Assembly: GCA_018993155.1 (NCBI GenBank)
Contig: JAGKSX010000068.1
Span: 1-64,000 of the forward strand
Length of the DNA: 64,000 nucleotides
Direction of reading: 5' to 3'
DNA from: Hydrogenophaga sp.
Lineage (GTDB): Bacteria > Pseudomonadota > Gammaproteobacteria > Burkholderiales > Burkholderiaceae_C
In this document: positions 40,130 to 49,615 of the stretch, one piece after another
How positions within the stretch are numbered: position 1 is the stretch's first letter
Layout: the number at the start of each line of letters is the position of its first letter
Program-made: the position numbers and the translations under genes
Notes under the pieces: model-generated
Told to the model about the DNA's origin: nothing
Seen by the model: only the letters and a program-made list of their open reading frames with translations
The model's database searches: none

Positions 40130-42253
40130 TCAGCGGTTGCCATCCGGCTTCGAGCCTGGTTCGTCGTCGGGTGGCATGAAGTCCAACACCTCGAAATCGA
40201 TCAGGTTGCTCAGGGGCAGGTCCTGGGCGTCACCCGCCTTGGCGGTCGGCTCCACGGGCGGCGACACCTCTGGCAGCAAGGCCTCGAAGGCGGAGAACTC
40301 GGAGAGGTCGTTCAGGTTGATGTCCAGGCCCAGGTGGGACGACGCAGGCACCAGCACACCCAGGTCCATCGGCTGGGTGTTGCGGCCGCCAGCAGGCTCT
40401 TCAGCGACAGGGGGCTTCCTGCCGGCTGGCGAGCCCGGACGCCGACCGTCGGCCTTCAGCGGTTGCATGCTCGTGTGCCGGAATTCGCTGTGCTTTGCCG
40501 CAGGCGGATCGTCTCGCTTGATCAGCTCCTTGGCCATCGCGTGCAGCAGCAACAGCTCGCGGTACGCCTCGAGATCGAACACCTCGACTTCGTCGTCGCT
40601 GGCGTCCCGGAAGATCGACTCCTCGATCAGGTCCAGCACCCGGGGTTCGGGCCACAGCGACTGAATGCGGCTGAAGGCCGTTTCGTAGGCCTCAAGGCCT
40701 CGGCCACCGTCCGTGTAGCGGTTGAAGGGCGGCGCGCCGGCATTGAAGACGTGGTTGAACTCGTCGCGCAGGGCGTCGTAGTCTTCGCGACGCCCCAGGC
40801 GGTGATAAAGCTTGAACAGATCCAGGTAAGCGAGGGGGCTGGGCTCATGGCTCTCTGCCAGGTGGTTGCGCAGCACCTGGATGGCCTGTTCGTCCTCACC
40901 CAGAGACACGAAAAAGTCGGCCTGCTGCTGCACGTCGAACAGCTCTTCCGTGGCCACCGAACGGGAGATGCCCAAGGCGCTCGGTGAAAAATCCCGACGG
41001 TCGCGCGATGGCAGCGCAGCCGCCGATTCCGGCTGTGCATCGCTCTTGCGCGCAGCGGCGCCATCAAGGGCCTGCAAATCGTCCAGCGACGAATCCTGGT
41101 CCAGGTGGAGGTCGAGTTCCACCCCGCCGGGTGCGGGTGCCGCCACCGTCGGGGCGCCCTGGCGCACGGGTTTGCGAAGCTGTGCCGGCATGGTTTTGTC
41201 TTCAGGCGTCGAGGACCACCACGCACGGGACGCCTCGGACCCGGCGTGGGCTGGACGGCGGCGCGACGCCATCAGCAGCGCCAGAAGCGTCAGCAACAGC
41301 AGCGCGCCCAGCAGGTACACCAGCCAGTTGCGGTAGCGCTGGTCACGCGCCTCGTTCAGCTGGGCGTTCAGCTCTCCAATGCTGTTCTGGCTCTGGGCGC
41401 GGGCGCTGCGCAATTGCTCGGTTTCCGCCTCCAGCGCCGCGAGTTTCCGGGCGTCCCGCAGGATGTCTTCCGGCGAGGCGCTGAGAGACTTCCAGAGCTG
41501 GCCGGCGGCGGCGCGGGCTTCTTCGGAGGTGGCGGGCTCACTCAGCAAGACGGGCGAGAGCTTGAGCGTCGGGTCGCGCTCGATGCCCGCATCCAGATCG
41601 ATCGGGTCCAGCTGCAGGCGGGGCGCCGCAGGGGGTGCCGGTGGACGGCGCACGACACTGCTCGCACGGGGCGATGCAGAGGCACCCGGTTTCGCGGCGG
41701 GCTTGGGCGCAGGCCGTGCCGATGGCGAAGCCTCAGGCCCAGCCGCAACGGGTGGCCGAGCGCTGGCGGTGCCGCTCCCTACCGGGCTGCCGCCCGCGAC
41801 ACCGGGGCCCGCAGGCATGGAAGGTGCCTGCACCACCGCCGGGGGCGCCACGGCCACCGGGTTGTTGGACCGGTCGACCGATGCCATCGGCTCGTTGAGC
41901 GGGTCGGCCAGCAGCACGAAGCGGCGGGTGAAGGCGGTGCCGCAGCCGGCACGCACGTACAAGGTGACGATGGGTTCGTTGATGGGCTGCCGGGTCTGGA
42001 TGCGCACCGAGGACTCGGTCTCGGCTTTCTGGGGCGTGCTGCGAACCAGACCGGGCGACACTTGCGTGTCGCCAAAGAAGACATCCGCATTGAGGCACTG
42101 GTTGGCAAGATCCTCACCCGGAGCGAGAAGAACCTGGACCCGGACATCGAGAGGTTGTCCGATGACAGCTGCACCGCTGTGCCGCCCCAGCGTGGCCGCC
42201 GAACTGCCCAGCGCAGTTAATAGCAAAATACAGCCTGTCCATGTCTGGCGCAC
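40130..42253 (-). CDS. FimV/HubP-like inner-membrane protein
   Basis: The product is 707 residues. A signal peptide (to about 20) is followed by a periplasmic domain with IGQPLDVRVQVLL resembling the FimV N-terminus (about 21-120), then a Pro/Ala-rich linker. A coiled coil (about 262-305) and one membrane helix (about 309-330) come next, then an acidic cytoplasmic part. The C-terminal TPR-like region (QQADFFVSLGEDEQAIQVLRNHL and onward) is the part known from FimV. No LysM motif is seen. FimV/HubP proteins organise cell poles and type IV pili. The start is GTG at 42253 with a weak GAAGGG upstream. Confidence 0.75.
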   Translation of the reverse strand: MRQTWTGCILLLTALGSSAATLGRHSGAAVIGQPLDVRVQVLLAPGEDLANQCLNADVFFGDTQVSPGLVRSTPQKAETESSVRIQTRQPINEPIVTLYVRAGCGTAFTRRFVLLADPLNEPMASVDRSNNPVAVAPPAVVQAPSMPAGPGVAGGSPVGSGTASARPPVAAGPEASPSARPAPKPAAKPGASASPRASSVVRRPPAPPAAPRLQLDPIDLDAGIERDPTLKLSPVLLSEPATSEEARAAAGQLWKSLSASPEDILRDARKLAALEAETEQLRSARAQSQNSIGELNAQLNEARDQRYRNWLVYLLGALLLLTLLALLMASRRRPAHAGSEASRAWWSSTPEDKTMPAQLRKPVRQGAPTVAAPAPGGVELDLHLDQDSSLDDLQALDGAAARKSDAQPESAAALPSRDRRDFSPSALGISRSVATEELFDVQQQADFFVSLGEDEQAIQVLRNHLAESHEPSPLAYLDLFKLYHRLGRREDYDALRDEFNHVFNAGAPPFNRYTDGGRGLEAYETAFSRIQSLWPEPRVLDLIEESIFRDASDDEVEVFDLEAYRELLLLHAMAKELIKRDDPPAAKHSEFRHTSMQPLKADGRRPGSPAGRKPPVAEEPAGGRNTQPMDLGVLVPASSHLGLDINLNDLSEFSAFEALLPEVSPPVEPTAKAGDAQDLPLSNLIDFEVLDFMPPDDEPGSKPDGNR

Positions 42254-42329
42254 GTTGGAAGCCCTTCGTTCTTTCGTTGGATCATTTTGTCATAGCTCCA
42301 GGCACCCTCATTCCAAATACAACACACTT

Positions 42330-43850
42330 ATGCAACCCATATTTCTTCATACGGGCATCGTCGGGACCGGTGCCATGGGCCGCGGCATTGCCCAGATGGC
42401 GGCCCAGGCCGGCAGCCAGGTCTGGCTCTTCGACGTACAAGCCGGCGCGGCGGAGGCGGCCCGCGCCGCCCTTCAAGGCACCTGGCAGACGCTGGTGGGC
42501 AAGAACCGCATGGAGGCCAGCCAGATGGAAGACTGCCTGGCACGGGTACACCTGGCCGGCGCGCTGACCGACCTCGCGCCCTGCGATCTGGTGGTGGAAG
42601 CCATCGTCGAACGGCTCGACGTCAAGCAACGCCTGTTTGCCGATCTCGAAGCCATCGTCCAACCCGATGCGGTGCTGGCCACCAACACCTCGTCGCTCTC
42701 GGTCACCTCGATCGGCGCCGCGCTCAAGCGCCCGGCCCAACTCGCTGGCTACCACTTCTTCAACCCGGTGCCCCTGATGAAGGTGGTCGAGGTCATTGCC
42801 GGCCTCAAGACCAGCGCCACGGTCTGCCAGCGCCTGACGGACTACACCCGCCAGTTCGGCCACACGCCGGTGTCGGCACAAGACACGCCGGGCTTCATCG
42901 TCAACCACGCCGGCCGCGGCTACGGCACCGAAGCTCTGCGCGTGGTGGGCGAACGCGTGGCCGATTTCGCCACCATCGACCGCATCCTCAAGGACCAGAT
43001 GGGCTTCAAGCTCGGCCCGTTCGAACTGATGGACCTGACGGCGCTGGACGTGTCGCACCCCGTGATGGAGTCGATCTACCACCAGTATTTCGAGGAGCCG
43101 CGCTACCGCCCCAGCGTGATCACCGCCCAGCGTCTGGCTGGGGGCGTGGTGGGCAAGAAGGTCGGCGAAGGCTTCTATGCCTACGACAAGGGCGTGGCCC
43201 AGGTGCCGGCCGACGTGGCCGCGCCAACCGTGGCGGAACTGCCACCGATCTGGGTCTCGCCCAAGGCCGCGCGCCGGGCGGAGCTCTATCAGCTGCTCAA
43301 GGACCTGGGCGCGCAGATCGAGACAGCCGCTGCACCGTCGGCCGCCGCGCTCATCCTGGTCGCGCCGCTGGGCCTGGACGTGACCACGCTGGCCGCCGTG
43401 GAACGCCTGGACGCGTCGCGCACCGTGGGCATCGACATGATGCTCGACGACGCCTCCACCCGCCGCCGCGTGCTGGCCACCAACCCCGCCACCCGGGCCG
43501 ACATGCGCGACGCCGCTCACGCCCTGTTCGCCAGCGACGGCAAGGCCGTGAGCGTGGTGCGCGACAGCGGTGGTTTCGTCACGCAGCGCGTGGTGGCCAC
43601 CATCGTCAACATCGCGGCCGACATGTGCCAGCAGGGCATCTGCTCGCCAGCCGACCTGGACGTGGCGGTCACGCTCGGCCTGGGCTACCCGATGGGACCG
43701 CTGGCGATGGGCGACCGCATCGGTCCCACCAACGTGCTGGAGGTCCTGTTCAACCTGCAGACGGTGTATGGCGACCCGCGTTACCGCCCTTCCCCCTGGC
43801 TGCGCCGCCGTGGCGCGCTGGGCCTGAGCCTGACGCACGAAGAAGCGTGA
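42330..43850 (+). CDS. 3-hydroxyacyl-CoA dehydrogenase
   Basis: The product is 506 residues. The NAD-binding GIVGTGAMGRGIAQ and the catalytic HFFNPVPLMKVVEV (His-Glu dyad region) are intact. Two copies of the C-terminal 3HCDH domain follow, as in PaaH-type enzymes. It oxidises 3-hydroxyacyl-CoA in beta-oxidation or phenylacetate-type degradation. The ATG at 42330 is chosen because it starts four residues before the Rossmann strand. The longer frame is antisense to the FimV-like gene. An enoyl-CoA hydratase gene follows after 26 bases. Confidence 0.92.
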   Translation: MQPIFLHTGIVGTGAMGRGIAQMAAQAGSQVWLFDVQAGAAEAARAALQGTWQTLVGKNRMEASQMEDCLARVHLAGALTDLAPCDLVVEAIVERLDVKQRLFADLEAIVQPDAVLATNTSSLSVTSIGAALKRPAQLAGYHFFNPVPLMKVVEVIAGLKTSATVCQRLTDYTRQFGHTPVSAQDTPGFIVNHAGRGYGTEALRVVGERVADFATIDRILKDQMGFKLGPFELMDLTALDVSHPVMESIYHQYFEEPRYRPSVITAQRLAGGVVGKKVGEGFYAYDKGVAQVPADVAAPTVAELPPIWVSPKAARRAELYQLLKDLGAQIETAAAPSAAALILVAPLGLDVTTLAAVERLDASRTVGIDMMLDDASTRRRVLATNPATRADMRDAAHALFASDGKAVSVVRDSGGFVTQRVVATIVNIAADMCQQGICSPADLDVAVTLGLGYPMGPLAMGDRIGPTNVLEVLFNLQTVYGDPRYRPSPWLRRRGALGLSLTHEEA

Positions 43851-43876
43851 ATCCCGACCGCAAGGACCGACACCGC

Positions 43877-44656
43877 ATGACCGCCAGCCTCAAGAGCCAC
43901 AGCCATGGCCAGACCATGGTGCTGACCATCAGCAACCCGGAACACCGCAACGCCCTCGGCCCCGACATGTACGCCGCTGGCGTGGAAGCGCTCAACGTGG
44001 CCGAAAGCAGCCCCGATGTGCGCAGCGTGGTGCTCACGGGCGAGGGCGCGCACTTCTGTGCCGGCGGCAACCTGCAGCGGCTGCTGGCCAACCGGCAGCA
44101 GCCGCCCGAGGTGCAGGCGCAGAGCATCGAGGGTTTGCACAACTGGATCGAGACCATCCGCGCCTTCCCCAAGCCCGTGGTGGCGGCCGTGGAAGGCGCG
44201 TGCGCCGGTGCCGGTTTTTCGCTGGCGCTTGCCTGCGATTTGGTGATCGCCGCGCAGAACAGCGTGTTCGCGATGTCGTACAGCAGCGTGGGCCTGTCGC
44301 CCGACGGCGGGGCCACCTGGAGCCTGATGCGCGCCCTGCCCCGGGCCACGGCGCTGCAGTTGCTGTTGTGCGGTGAACGCATCGGCGCCGAGCGGCTGCA
44401 GCAACTGGGCGTCATCACCCAGACCAGCACGCCAGGGGAAGCGCTGCACGACGCGCTGACGCTGTGCGAACGCCTCAATGCGCGCGCGCCCAACGCGCTC
44501 AGCAGCATCAAGGAACTCGCCAACGACGCCCCGACAGTCACCCTGCACGCGCAGCTTTCGGCCGAGCGCGATCATTTCGTGCGCAACCTGCACCACGCCA
44601 ACGCAGGCGAAGGCATCACGGCCTTCATGGAAAAGCGGGCCGCCAACTACCGTTGA
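43877..44656 (+). CDS. Enoyl-CoA hydratase/isomerase family protein
   Basis: The product is 259 residues. The oxyanion-hole segments are HFCAGGNLQ and GACAGAGFSLALACD. The usual catalytic Glu of the second site is replaced by Asp in SPDGGATW, as often in isomerase-type members. It probably acts with the upstream dehydrogenase on a CoA-bound intermediate. ATG 43877 is used. The upstream open frame is a shadow. Confidence 0.9.
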   Translation: MTASLKSHSHGQTMVLTISNPEHRNALGPDMYAAGVEALNVAESSPDVRSVVLTGEGAHFCAGGNLQRLLANRQQPPEVQAQSIEGLHNWIETIRAFPKPVVAAVEGACAGAGFSLALACDLVIAAQNSVFAMSYSSVGLSPDGGATWSLMRALPRATALQLLLCGERIGAERLQQLGVITQTSTPGEALHDALTLCERLNARAPNALSSIKELANDAPTVTLHAQLSAERDHFVRNLHHANAGEGITAFMEKRAANYR

Positions 44657-44741
44657 CGCGGTCTGCGCGCATACCCTGATCTGTCCGCCGCGTCCCAGTG
44701 GCGACAATGAAGGCCACCCTCAGTCACTCAAAAGACAGCCC

Positions 44742-45461
44742 ATGGACGAACCGATTCTGACAATGGAAGAACGCGAGGCGATCAACAACGGTCGCTGGTT
44801 CAGCAGCCTCTCACCTTCCCTGCGTCACGACATCCTCCGATGCGCCCACGTCAAGCGATTCAAGGACGGCGACCTCATCGTCGCACGCGGCGACCCACCG
44901 ACCGAATGGTCGGCGGTCGCCCGTGGGGCGGTGCGCGTCAGTTCGACTTCGCTCTCGGGCAAGCAGATCACGCTGACCTACGTGGAGCCCGGGGTGTGGT
45001 TCGGCGATGTGGCCATGTTCGACGGCGACCAGCGCACGCACGATGCCTACGCGCATGGCGCCACCACCTTGCTGTGCGTGGCGCGCACCGATTTCCAGAA
45101 GATCCTGGCCGCGCATGTGGAGCTGTACGAAGCGCTCATGCGACTGCAGGCGCGGCGCATCCGCACGCTGTTCGGCCTGGTGGAAGACCTCAACACCCTG
45201 CCCCTGCGCGCGCGGCTGGCCAAACAGCTGCTGCACCTGGTGCGCAGCTACGGCGTGCCCTGCCTGGCCGACGGCAGCGAAATGCGCATCGGCCTGCAAC
45301 TCGCGCAGGAGGAACTGGCGCAACTGCTGGGCGCCTCGCGGCAGCGCGTGAACCAGGAGCTCAAGTCGATGGAGCGCGAGGACGCGATCCGCATCGAACA
45401 AGGCGGTGTGGTGGTGCGCAACCGCGACATGCTCATGCGCATCGCCGAAGCCGAGTCCTGA
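44742..45461 (+). CDS. Crp/Fnr family transcriptional regulator
   Basis: The product is 239 residues. A cyclic-nucleotide-binding fold (about 20-135) and a C-terminal winged helix with AQEELAQLLGASRQRVNQEL are visible. No Fnr-type cysteine cluster is seen, so oxygen sensing by Fe-S is unlikely. The ligand is unknown. It lies between hydratase and kinase genes and may control this catabolic block. An alternative start seven codons downstream (MEEREA) is possible. Confidence 0.9.
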   Translation: MDEPILTMEEREAINNGRWFSSLSPSLRHDILRCAHVKRFKDGDLIVARGDPPTEWSAVARGAVRVSSTSLSGKQITLTYVEPGVWFGDVAMFDGDQRTHDAYAHGATTLLCVARTDFQKILAAHVELYEALMRLQARRIRTLFGLVEDLNTLPLRARLAKQLLHLVRSYGVPCLADGSEMRIGLQLAQEELAQLLGASRQRVNQELKSMEREDAIRIEQGGVVVRNRDMLMRIAEAES

Positions 45462-45525
45462 CCCCGGCGTTGTCGCCACTGCTGCTTCAGGCCCGTCAAC
45501 CCACAACGGCCTTGAGCCGCACACC

Positions 45526-46611
45526 ATGAGCGACACTCAGAATTTCGTCGGCACCCGGCCCGTTGCGGCACAACACACCTTCGACGTCCCGGCCCTCGAA
45601 CGCTGGCTGACAGACCGGCTGCCGGGCTTCGCCGGCCCGCTCTCGGTGGAGATGTTCAAGGGCGGCCAGTCCAACCCCACCTACAAGCTCATCACGCCGC
45701 AACGCGCCTACGTGATGCGGGCCAAGCCCGGGCCCGTGGCCAAGCTGCTGCCCTCGGCCCATGCGATCGAGCGTGAGTTCCGCGTGATGAGCGCGCTGCA
45801 CGGCACGGGTGTGCCGGTGGCGCGGATGCACGTGCTGTGCGAAGACGAATCGGTGATCGGCCGGGCCTTCTACGTCATGGAGTGCGTGGACGGGCGCGTG
45901 CTCTGGGAACAGTCGCTGCCCGGCATGGACCGCGCGCAACGCGCCGCCCTCTACGACGAGATGAACCGCGTCATGGCAGCGCTGCACACCGTCAAGCCCG
46001 ACGCGATCGGCCTGGCCGACTATGGCAAGCCCGGCAACTATTTCGAGCGCCAGATCGGCCGCTGGAGCAAGCAGTACCAGGCCTCCATCACGCAGCCCAT
46101 CCCGGAGATGGACCGCCTCATGGAATGGCTTCCACAGAACATCCCGGCCATGGCGCGCGACGAGTCCATGGTGTCGGTGGTGCATGGCGACTTCCGCCTC
46201 GACAACCTGATGTTCCACGCCACCGAGCCGCGCGTGCTCGCCGTGCTCGACTGGGAACTCTCGACGCTGGGCCACCCGCTGGCCGATTTCAGCTACCACT
46301 GCATGTCCTGGCACATCCCGCCCGGCATGTTCCGCGGCATCCAGGGGCTGGACCTGGCCGAGCTGGGCATCCCTTCCGAAGACGCCTACATCTCGCGCTA
46401 CTGCGAACGCACCGGTATCGCCAGCCCCGGGCAGCTCAAGGCGGACTGGAACTTCTACCTCGCCTACAACATGTTCCGCCTCGCGGCCATCCTGCAGGGC
46501 ATTGCCAAGCGGGTGGAAACCGGCACCGCGTCCAACGAACAGGCGGTGAAATCCGCCGCCGGCGCCCGCCCCCTGGCCGAGATGGCCTGGGGGTTTGCCA
46601 GCGCCCGCTGA
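45526..46611 (+). CDS. APH-fold phosphotransferase, ACAD10/11-N-terminal-like
   Basis: The product is 361 residues with the aminoglycoside-kinase fold. The nucleotide loop has FKGGQSNPTYKL, the catalytic VVHGDFRLDNLMF is near 217-229, and VLDWELSTLGHP carries the metal-binding Asp. Such proteins paired with an acyl-CoA dehydrogenase resemble the two halves of mammalian ACAD10/11 and the LvaA kinase of levulinate degradation. These phosphorylate the hydroxyl of 4-hydroxyacyl-CoA. The next gene is such a dehydrogenase, so this role is more likely than antibiotic resistance. Confidence 0.88.
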   Translation: MSDTQNFVGTRPVAAQHTFDVPALERWLTDRLPGFAGPLSVEMFKGGQSNPTYKLITPQRAYVMRAKPGPVAKLLPSAHAIEREFRVMSALHGTGVPVARMHVLCEDESVIGRAFYVMECVDGRVLWEQSLPGMDRAQRAALYDEMNRVMAALHTVKPDAIGLADYGKPGNYFERQIGRWSKQYQASITQPIPEMDRLMEWLPQNIPAMARDESMVSVVHGDFRLDNLMFHATEPRVLAVLDWELSTLGHPLADFSYHCMSWHIPPGMFRGIQGLDLAELGIPSEDAYISRYCERTGIASPGQLKADWNFYLAYNMFRLAAILQGIAKRVETGTASNEQAVKSAAGARPLAEMAWGFASAR

Positions 46612-46650
46612 ACCCCTTCACGCCCACACCCTTTTTCCACTGGAGCCAAG

Positions 46651-47910
46651 ATGAATTTCGACTACACCGACAAGGTCAAGGACATGCGCGAGCGTTTGCT
46701 GGCGTTCATGGACGAGCACATCTACCCCAACGAAGCGCGCTTCTTCGCCGAGATCGCCGCCAACCGCGCCAAGGGCAACCCCTGGCTGCCCACCACGATC
46801 ATCGAGGAACTCAAGCCCAAGGCGCTCAAGGCCGGCCTGTGGAACCTGTTCCTGCCGCGCAGCCCGCGCGCGCCGCAGGGCCTGTCCAACCTCGAATACG
46901 CGCCCATGTGCGAGATCATGGGCCGCGTGCCCTTCGCGGCCGAGGTCTTCAACTGCTCGGCCCCCGACACCGGCAACATGGAAACCTTCGAGCGCTACGC
47001 CAGCGAAGAGCTCAAGGACGAGTGGCTGGAGCCGCTGCTGCGCGGCGAGATCCGCTCGGCCTTCCTGATGACCGAACCCGAGGTCGCCTCGTCGGACGCC
47101 ACCAACATCCAGTGCCGCATCGAGCGCGACGGCGACCACTACGTCATCAACGGGCGCAAGTGGTGGTCCTCCGGCGCCGGTGACCCGCGCTGCGCGGTCT
47201 ACATCGTGATGGGCAAGACCAACCCCGAAGCGCCGCGCCACTCGCAACAGTCCATGATCATCGTGCCGGCCAACAGCAAAGGCATCACCGTGGTGCGGCC
47301 GCTGTCGGTGTTCGGCTACGACGACGCACCGCACGGCCACATGGAAGTGGTGCTCAAGGACGTGCGCGTGCCGGTGGGCAACATCCTGCTCGGCGAAGGC
47401 CGGGGGTTCGAGATCGCGCAAGGCCGCCTCGGCCCGGGCCGCATCCATCACTGCATGCGCTCCATCGGCGCGGCCGAGCGCGCGCTGGAGCTGATGTGCA
47501 AGCGCCTGAACAGCCGCGTGGCCTTCGGCAAGCCGGTGTCGGCCCAATCGGTCTGGCACGAGCGCATCGCCGATGCGCGCTGCCGCATCGAAATGGCGCG
47601 CCTGCTCACGCTCAAGGCGGCCTACATGATGGACACCGTCGGCAACAAGGTGGCCAAGGCCGAAATCGCCATGATCAAGGTGGTGGCGCCCAACATGGCC
47701 TGCGACATCATCGACATGGCCATCCAGGCCCATGGCGGCGGCGGCGTGAGCGACGATTTCCCACTGGCCTACGCCTACGCCGGCCAGCGCACCCTGCGCC
47801 TGGCCGACGGCCCCGACGAGGTGCACCGCCAGTCCATCGCCAAGCTGGAACTGGCCAAGCACATGCTGGTGAAGACCGAGGTCGAGATGCCTGTCACGCG
47901 CGGTTTCTGA
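46651..47910 (+). CDS. Acyl-CoA dehydrogenase family protein (ACAD11-like)
   Basis: The product is 419 residues with the full fold. FAD/substrate blocks are [17 protein letters not shown] and [16 protein letters not shown], and the C-terminal [20 protein letters not shown] is present. A TGGAG ribosome site lies nine bases before the ATG. With the upstream kinase it probably eliminates a phosphate from a 4-phosphorylated acyl-CoA, or dehydrogenates an acyl-CoA. A phosphate-elimination role is inferred from the pairing alone. Confidence 0.92.
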   Translation: MNFDYTDKVKDMRERLLAFMDEHIYPNEARFFAEIAANRAKGNPWLPTTIIEELKPKALKAGLWNLFLPRSPRAPQGLSNLEYAPMCEIMGRVPFAAEVFNCSAPDTGNMETFERYASEELKDEWLEPLLRGEIRSAFLMTEPEVASSDATNIQCRIERDGDHYVINGRKWWSSGAGDPRCAVYIVMGKTNPEAPRHSQQSMIIVPANSKGITVVRPLSVFGYDDAPHGHMEVVLKDVRVPVGNILLGEGRGFEIAQGRLGPGRIHHCMRSIGAAERALELMCKRLNSRVAFGKPVSAQSVWHERIADARCRIEMARLLTLKAAYMMDTVGNKVAKAEIAMIKVVAPNMACDIIDMAIQAHGGGGVSDDFPLAYAYAGQRTLRLADGPDEVHRQSIAKLELAKHMLVKTEVEMPVTRGF

Positions 47911-47920
47911 GCCGGCATGC

Positions 47921-47983
47921 CGGGAGGGTGAGCACGGGTTTTTGAATTCCCGTAGAGTGGCCTGCTCCTCAGCCACCCTCCCG
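47921..47983 (+). repeat. Long inverted repeat with alternative hairpins before the GST gene
   Basis: CGGGAGGGTG (47921-47930) is perfectly complementary to 47974-47983. Inside lies a hairpin ACGGG/CCCGT (47933-47953). A second option pairs GTGGC with GCCAC (47972-47976), which competes with the outer stem. The structure ends 17 bases before the GST start and just before its AAAGG ribosome site. There is no T run. Confidence 0.5.
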
Positions 47984-48000
47984 CAAGAAAGGCAAGTTCC

Positions 48001-48705
48001 ATGATCGACGTCCACTCCTGGCCAACCCCCAATGGACACAAGGTTCACATCATGCTGGAGGAGTGTGGACTGCGGCTCGGCCGGGACTGGCGGGTCCACC
48101 CCGTCAACATCGGCAAGGGCGATCAGTTCGAACCGGCCTTTCTCAAGATCAGCCCGAACAACAAGATTCCGGCACTGGTCGACCCCGACGGTCCCGATGG
48201 CCAGCCCATCAGCCTGTTCGAGTCGGGCGCGATCCTGCTCTACCTCGCGGCCAAGACTGGCAAGTTCCTGCCCAAGAGCGACCGCGCCAAGTTCAAGGTG
48301 CTGGAGTGGCTGATGTTCCAGATGGGCGGTGTGGGCCCCATGCTCGGCCAGAACCACCACTTCCGGCAGTACGCGCCCGAAAAGATCGGCTATGCCATCG
48401 ATCGCTACACCAACGAAGCCAGGCGGCTCTACGGCGTCATGGACCGGCAGCTCGAGGCGCAGAAGTTCATCGCCGGCAACCAGTACAGCATCGCCGACAT
48501 CGCGATCTTCCCCTGGCTGCGCAATTGGCAGAACCAGGGCATCGACTGGGCCGACTTCCCGCACCTGAAACAGTGGTTCGACACCATTGCGGCCCGCCCC
48601 GCGGTGCAACGCGGCGTGGCGGTGCTGGCCGACGCGCGCAAACCGATCACCGATGACCAGTCGCGCGAAGTGCTGTTTGGCAAGACGCAATACGAAAAAC
48701 GCTGA
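48001..48705 (+). CDS. Glutathione S-transferase, YfcG/Nu-class-like
   Basis: The product is 234 residues. A thioredoxin-fold N-terminus has TPNGHK (9-14), the Nu-class active-site form, and FESGAILLYLA. The helical C-domain has NQYSIADIAIFPWLRNW. Such enzymes reduce disulfides or peroxides with glutathione. An AAAGG ribosome site precedes the ATG. Confidence 0.9.
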   Translation: MIDVHSWPTPNGHKVHIMLEECGLRLGRDWRVHPVNIGKGDQFEPAFLKISPNNKIPALVDPDGPDGQPISLFESGAILLYLAAKTGKFLPKSDRAKFKVLEWLMFQMGGVGPMLGQNHHFRQYAPEKIGYAIDRYTNEARRLYGVMDRQLEAQKFIAGNQYSIADIAIFPWLRNWQNQGIDWADFPHLKQWFDTIAARPAVQRGVAVLADARKPITDDQSREVLFGKTQYEKR

Positions 48706-48734
48706 GCCCGGCCGGAACACCGCGTTTCAGCAGG

Positions 48735-48740
48735 TACAAT
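48735..48740 (+). promoter_or_regulatory. Putative -10 element of tRNA-Pro
   Basis: TACAAT lies 12 bases before the tRNA-Pro 5' end, a fitting distance for a short tRNA leader. No convincing -35 is seen. Confidence 0.45.
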
Positions 48741-48752
48741 TCGCCGCTTAGT

Positions 48753-48829
48753 CGGAGCGTAGCGCAGCCTGGTAGCGCATCTGCTTTGGGAGCAGAGGGT
48801 CGCGAGTTCGAATCCCGCCGCTCCGACCA
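48753..48829 (+). tRNA. tRNA-Pro (anticodon TGG)
   Basis: The 77-nt gene has acceptor CGGAGCG/CGCTCCG, CCA encoded, anticodon stem TCTGC/GCAGA and loop TTTGGGA giving TGG, and a standard T-arm GTTCGAATC. Confidence 0.96.
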
Positions 48830-48841
48830 TTCATCAAGAAC

Positions 48842-48868
48842 AAAAAGGCCCACAGTGTGGGCCTTTTT
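48842..48868 (+). terminator. Terminator after tRNA-Pro
   Basis: A stem of AAAAAGGCCCAC with its complement around a short AGT-type loop ends in TTTTTT. It separates the two tRNA genes and also looks usable on the minus strand. Confidence 0.85.
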
Positions 48869-48888
48869 TACATCGTCAGTCGCCCTGT

Positions 48889-48965
48889 CTGCCCGTAGCT
48901 CAACCGGATAGAGCAGCTGCCTTCTAAGCAGCAGGTCGGGGGTTCGAGTCCCTCCGGGCAGGCCA
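48889..48965 (+). tRNA. tRNA-Arg (anticodon TCT)
   Basis: The 77-nt gene has acceptor CTGCCCG/CGGGCAG, encoded CCA, anticodon stem GCTGC/GCAGC with loop CTTCTAA giving TCT. The 5' end begins two bases before the more obvious GCCCG because the pairing extends to CTG/CAG. Confidence 0.95.
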
Positions 48966-49031
48966 AGCACCACCTCGGGTTTACCCGGTGCTCAGCCGAA
49001 AGTTCATGAAGTATATTGCAGATTCTGCATC

Positions 49032-49505
49032 ATGACCGCCGCTTCCAGTCCCCTCATCACCCTCGTCGGCACGGTGACCAGCACCGCCGAGAACGTGGCA
49101 CGTGCCATCGAGATGGACTGCGCCGACCTGATCCATCCCATCGAAGTTCAGCGCATGGACGGCCTGGACATCCGCGCCTTCGACCGGGATGCACTATATG
49201 TCATATGCTCATCCACCCACGGTGCCGGTGATGTGCCCGAGAACGCGCAAGCGCTCTACCAGTCCCTGGACAGCGAGCCCAGGTACCTGGGCCATGTGCG
49301 TTATGGCGTGATCGCCCTGGGCGACAGCAGTTACACCCAGACCTTCTGCAACGGCGGCCTGCGCTTCGACGAGCGCCTGGCCGACCTGGGCGCCGTGCGC
49401 ATCGGCGACGTGTTTCGCCACGATGCCTCCGACGGCACCGAGGCCGTGGCGGCCGGCGTGGCCTGGTGCCGCGACTGGCTGGCACAGGCTCTGCAGCCCT
49501 CTTAA
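49032..49505 (+). CDS. MioC-like flavodoxin
   Basis: The product is 157 residues with the FMN phosphate loop GTVTSTAENVA (13-23), the STHGAGDVPENA loop and LGDSSYTQTFCNGG. It is probably a short-chain FMN electron carrier. It stands alone after tRNA-Arg. Confidence 0.9.
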   Translation: MTAASSPLITLVGTVTSTAENVARAIEMDCADLIHPIEVQRMDGLDIRAFDRDALYVICSSTHGAGDVPENAQALYQSLDSEPRYLGHVRYGVIALGDSSYTQTFCNGGLRFDERLADLGAVRIGDVFRHDASDGTEAVAAGVAWCRDWLAQALQPS

Positions 49506-49615
49506 ATTCACACATAAATGTTTTAGACCTCAAGTACGGGTAATTCTGGATCGTCAACCCCCTACCCCGCGTCTACAGTGAACCGCATTCCGGCAACCAC
49601 CCACAGGAGAACTCC

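Noticed and set aside
45526-46611. Antibiotic-resistance (aminoglycoside phosphotransferase) gene
   Set aside because: The fold is shared, but the sequence and the adjacent acyl-CoA dehydrogenase point to the ACAD10/11-type metabolic kinase instead.
46618-48720. 700-residue minus-strand frame opposite the acyl-CoA dehydrogenase and GST genes
   Set aside because: It is a shadow of two clearly coding plus-strand genes with no ribosome site or motif.
48966-49010. Terminator after tRNA-Arg
   Set aside because: Small stems (CGGG/CCCG and GCAC/GTGC) are present but no T run follows, so it was not called.
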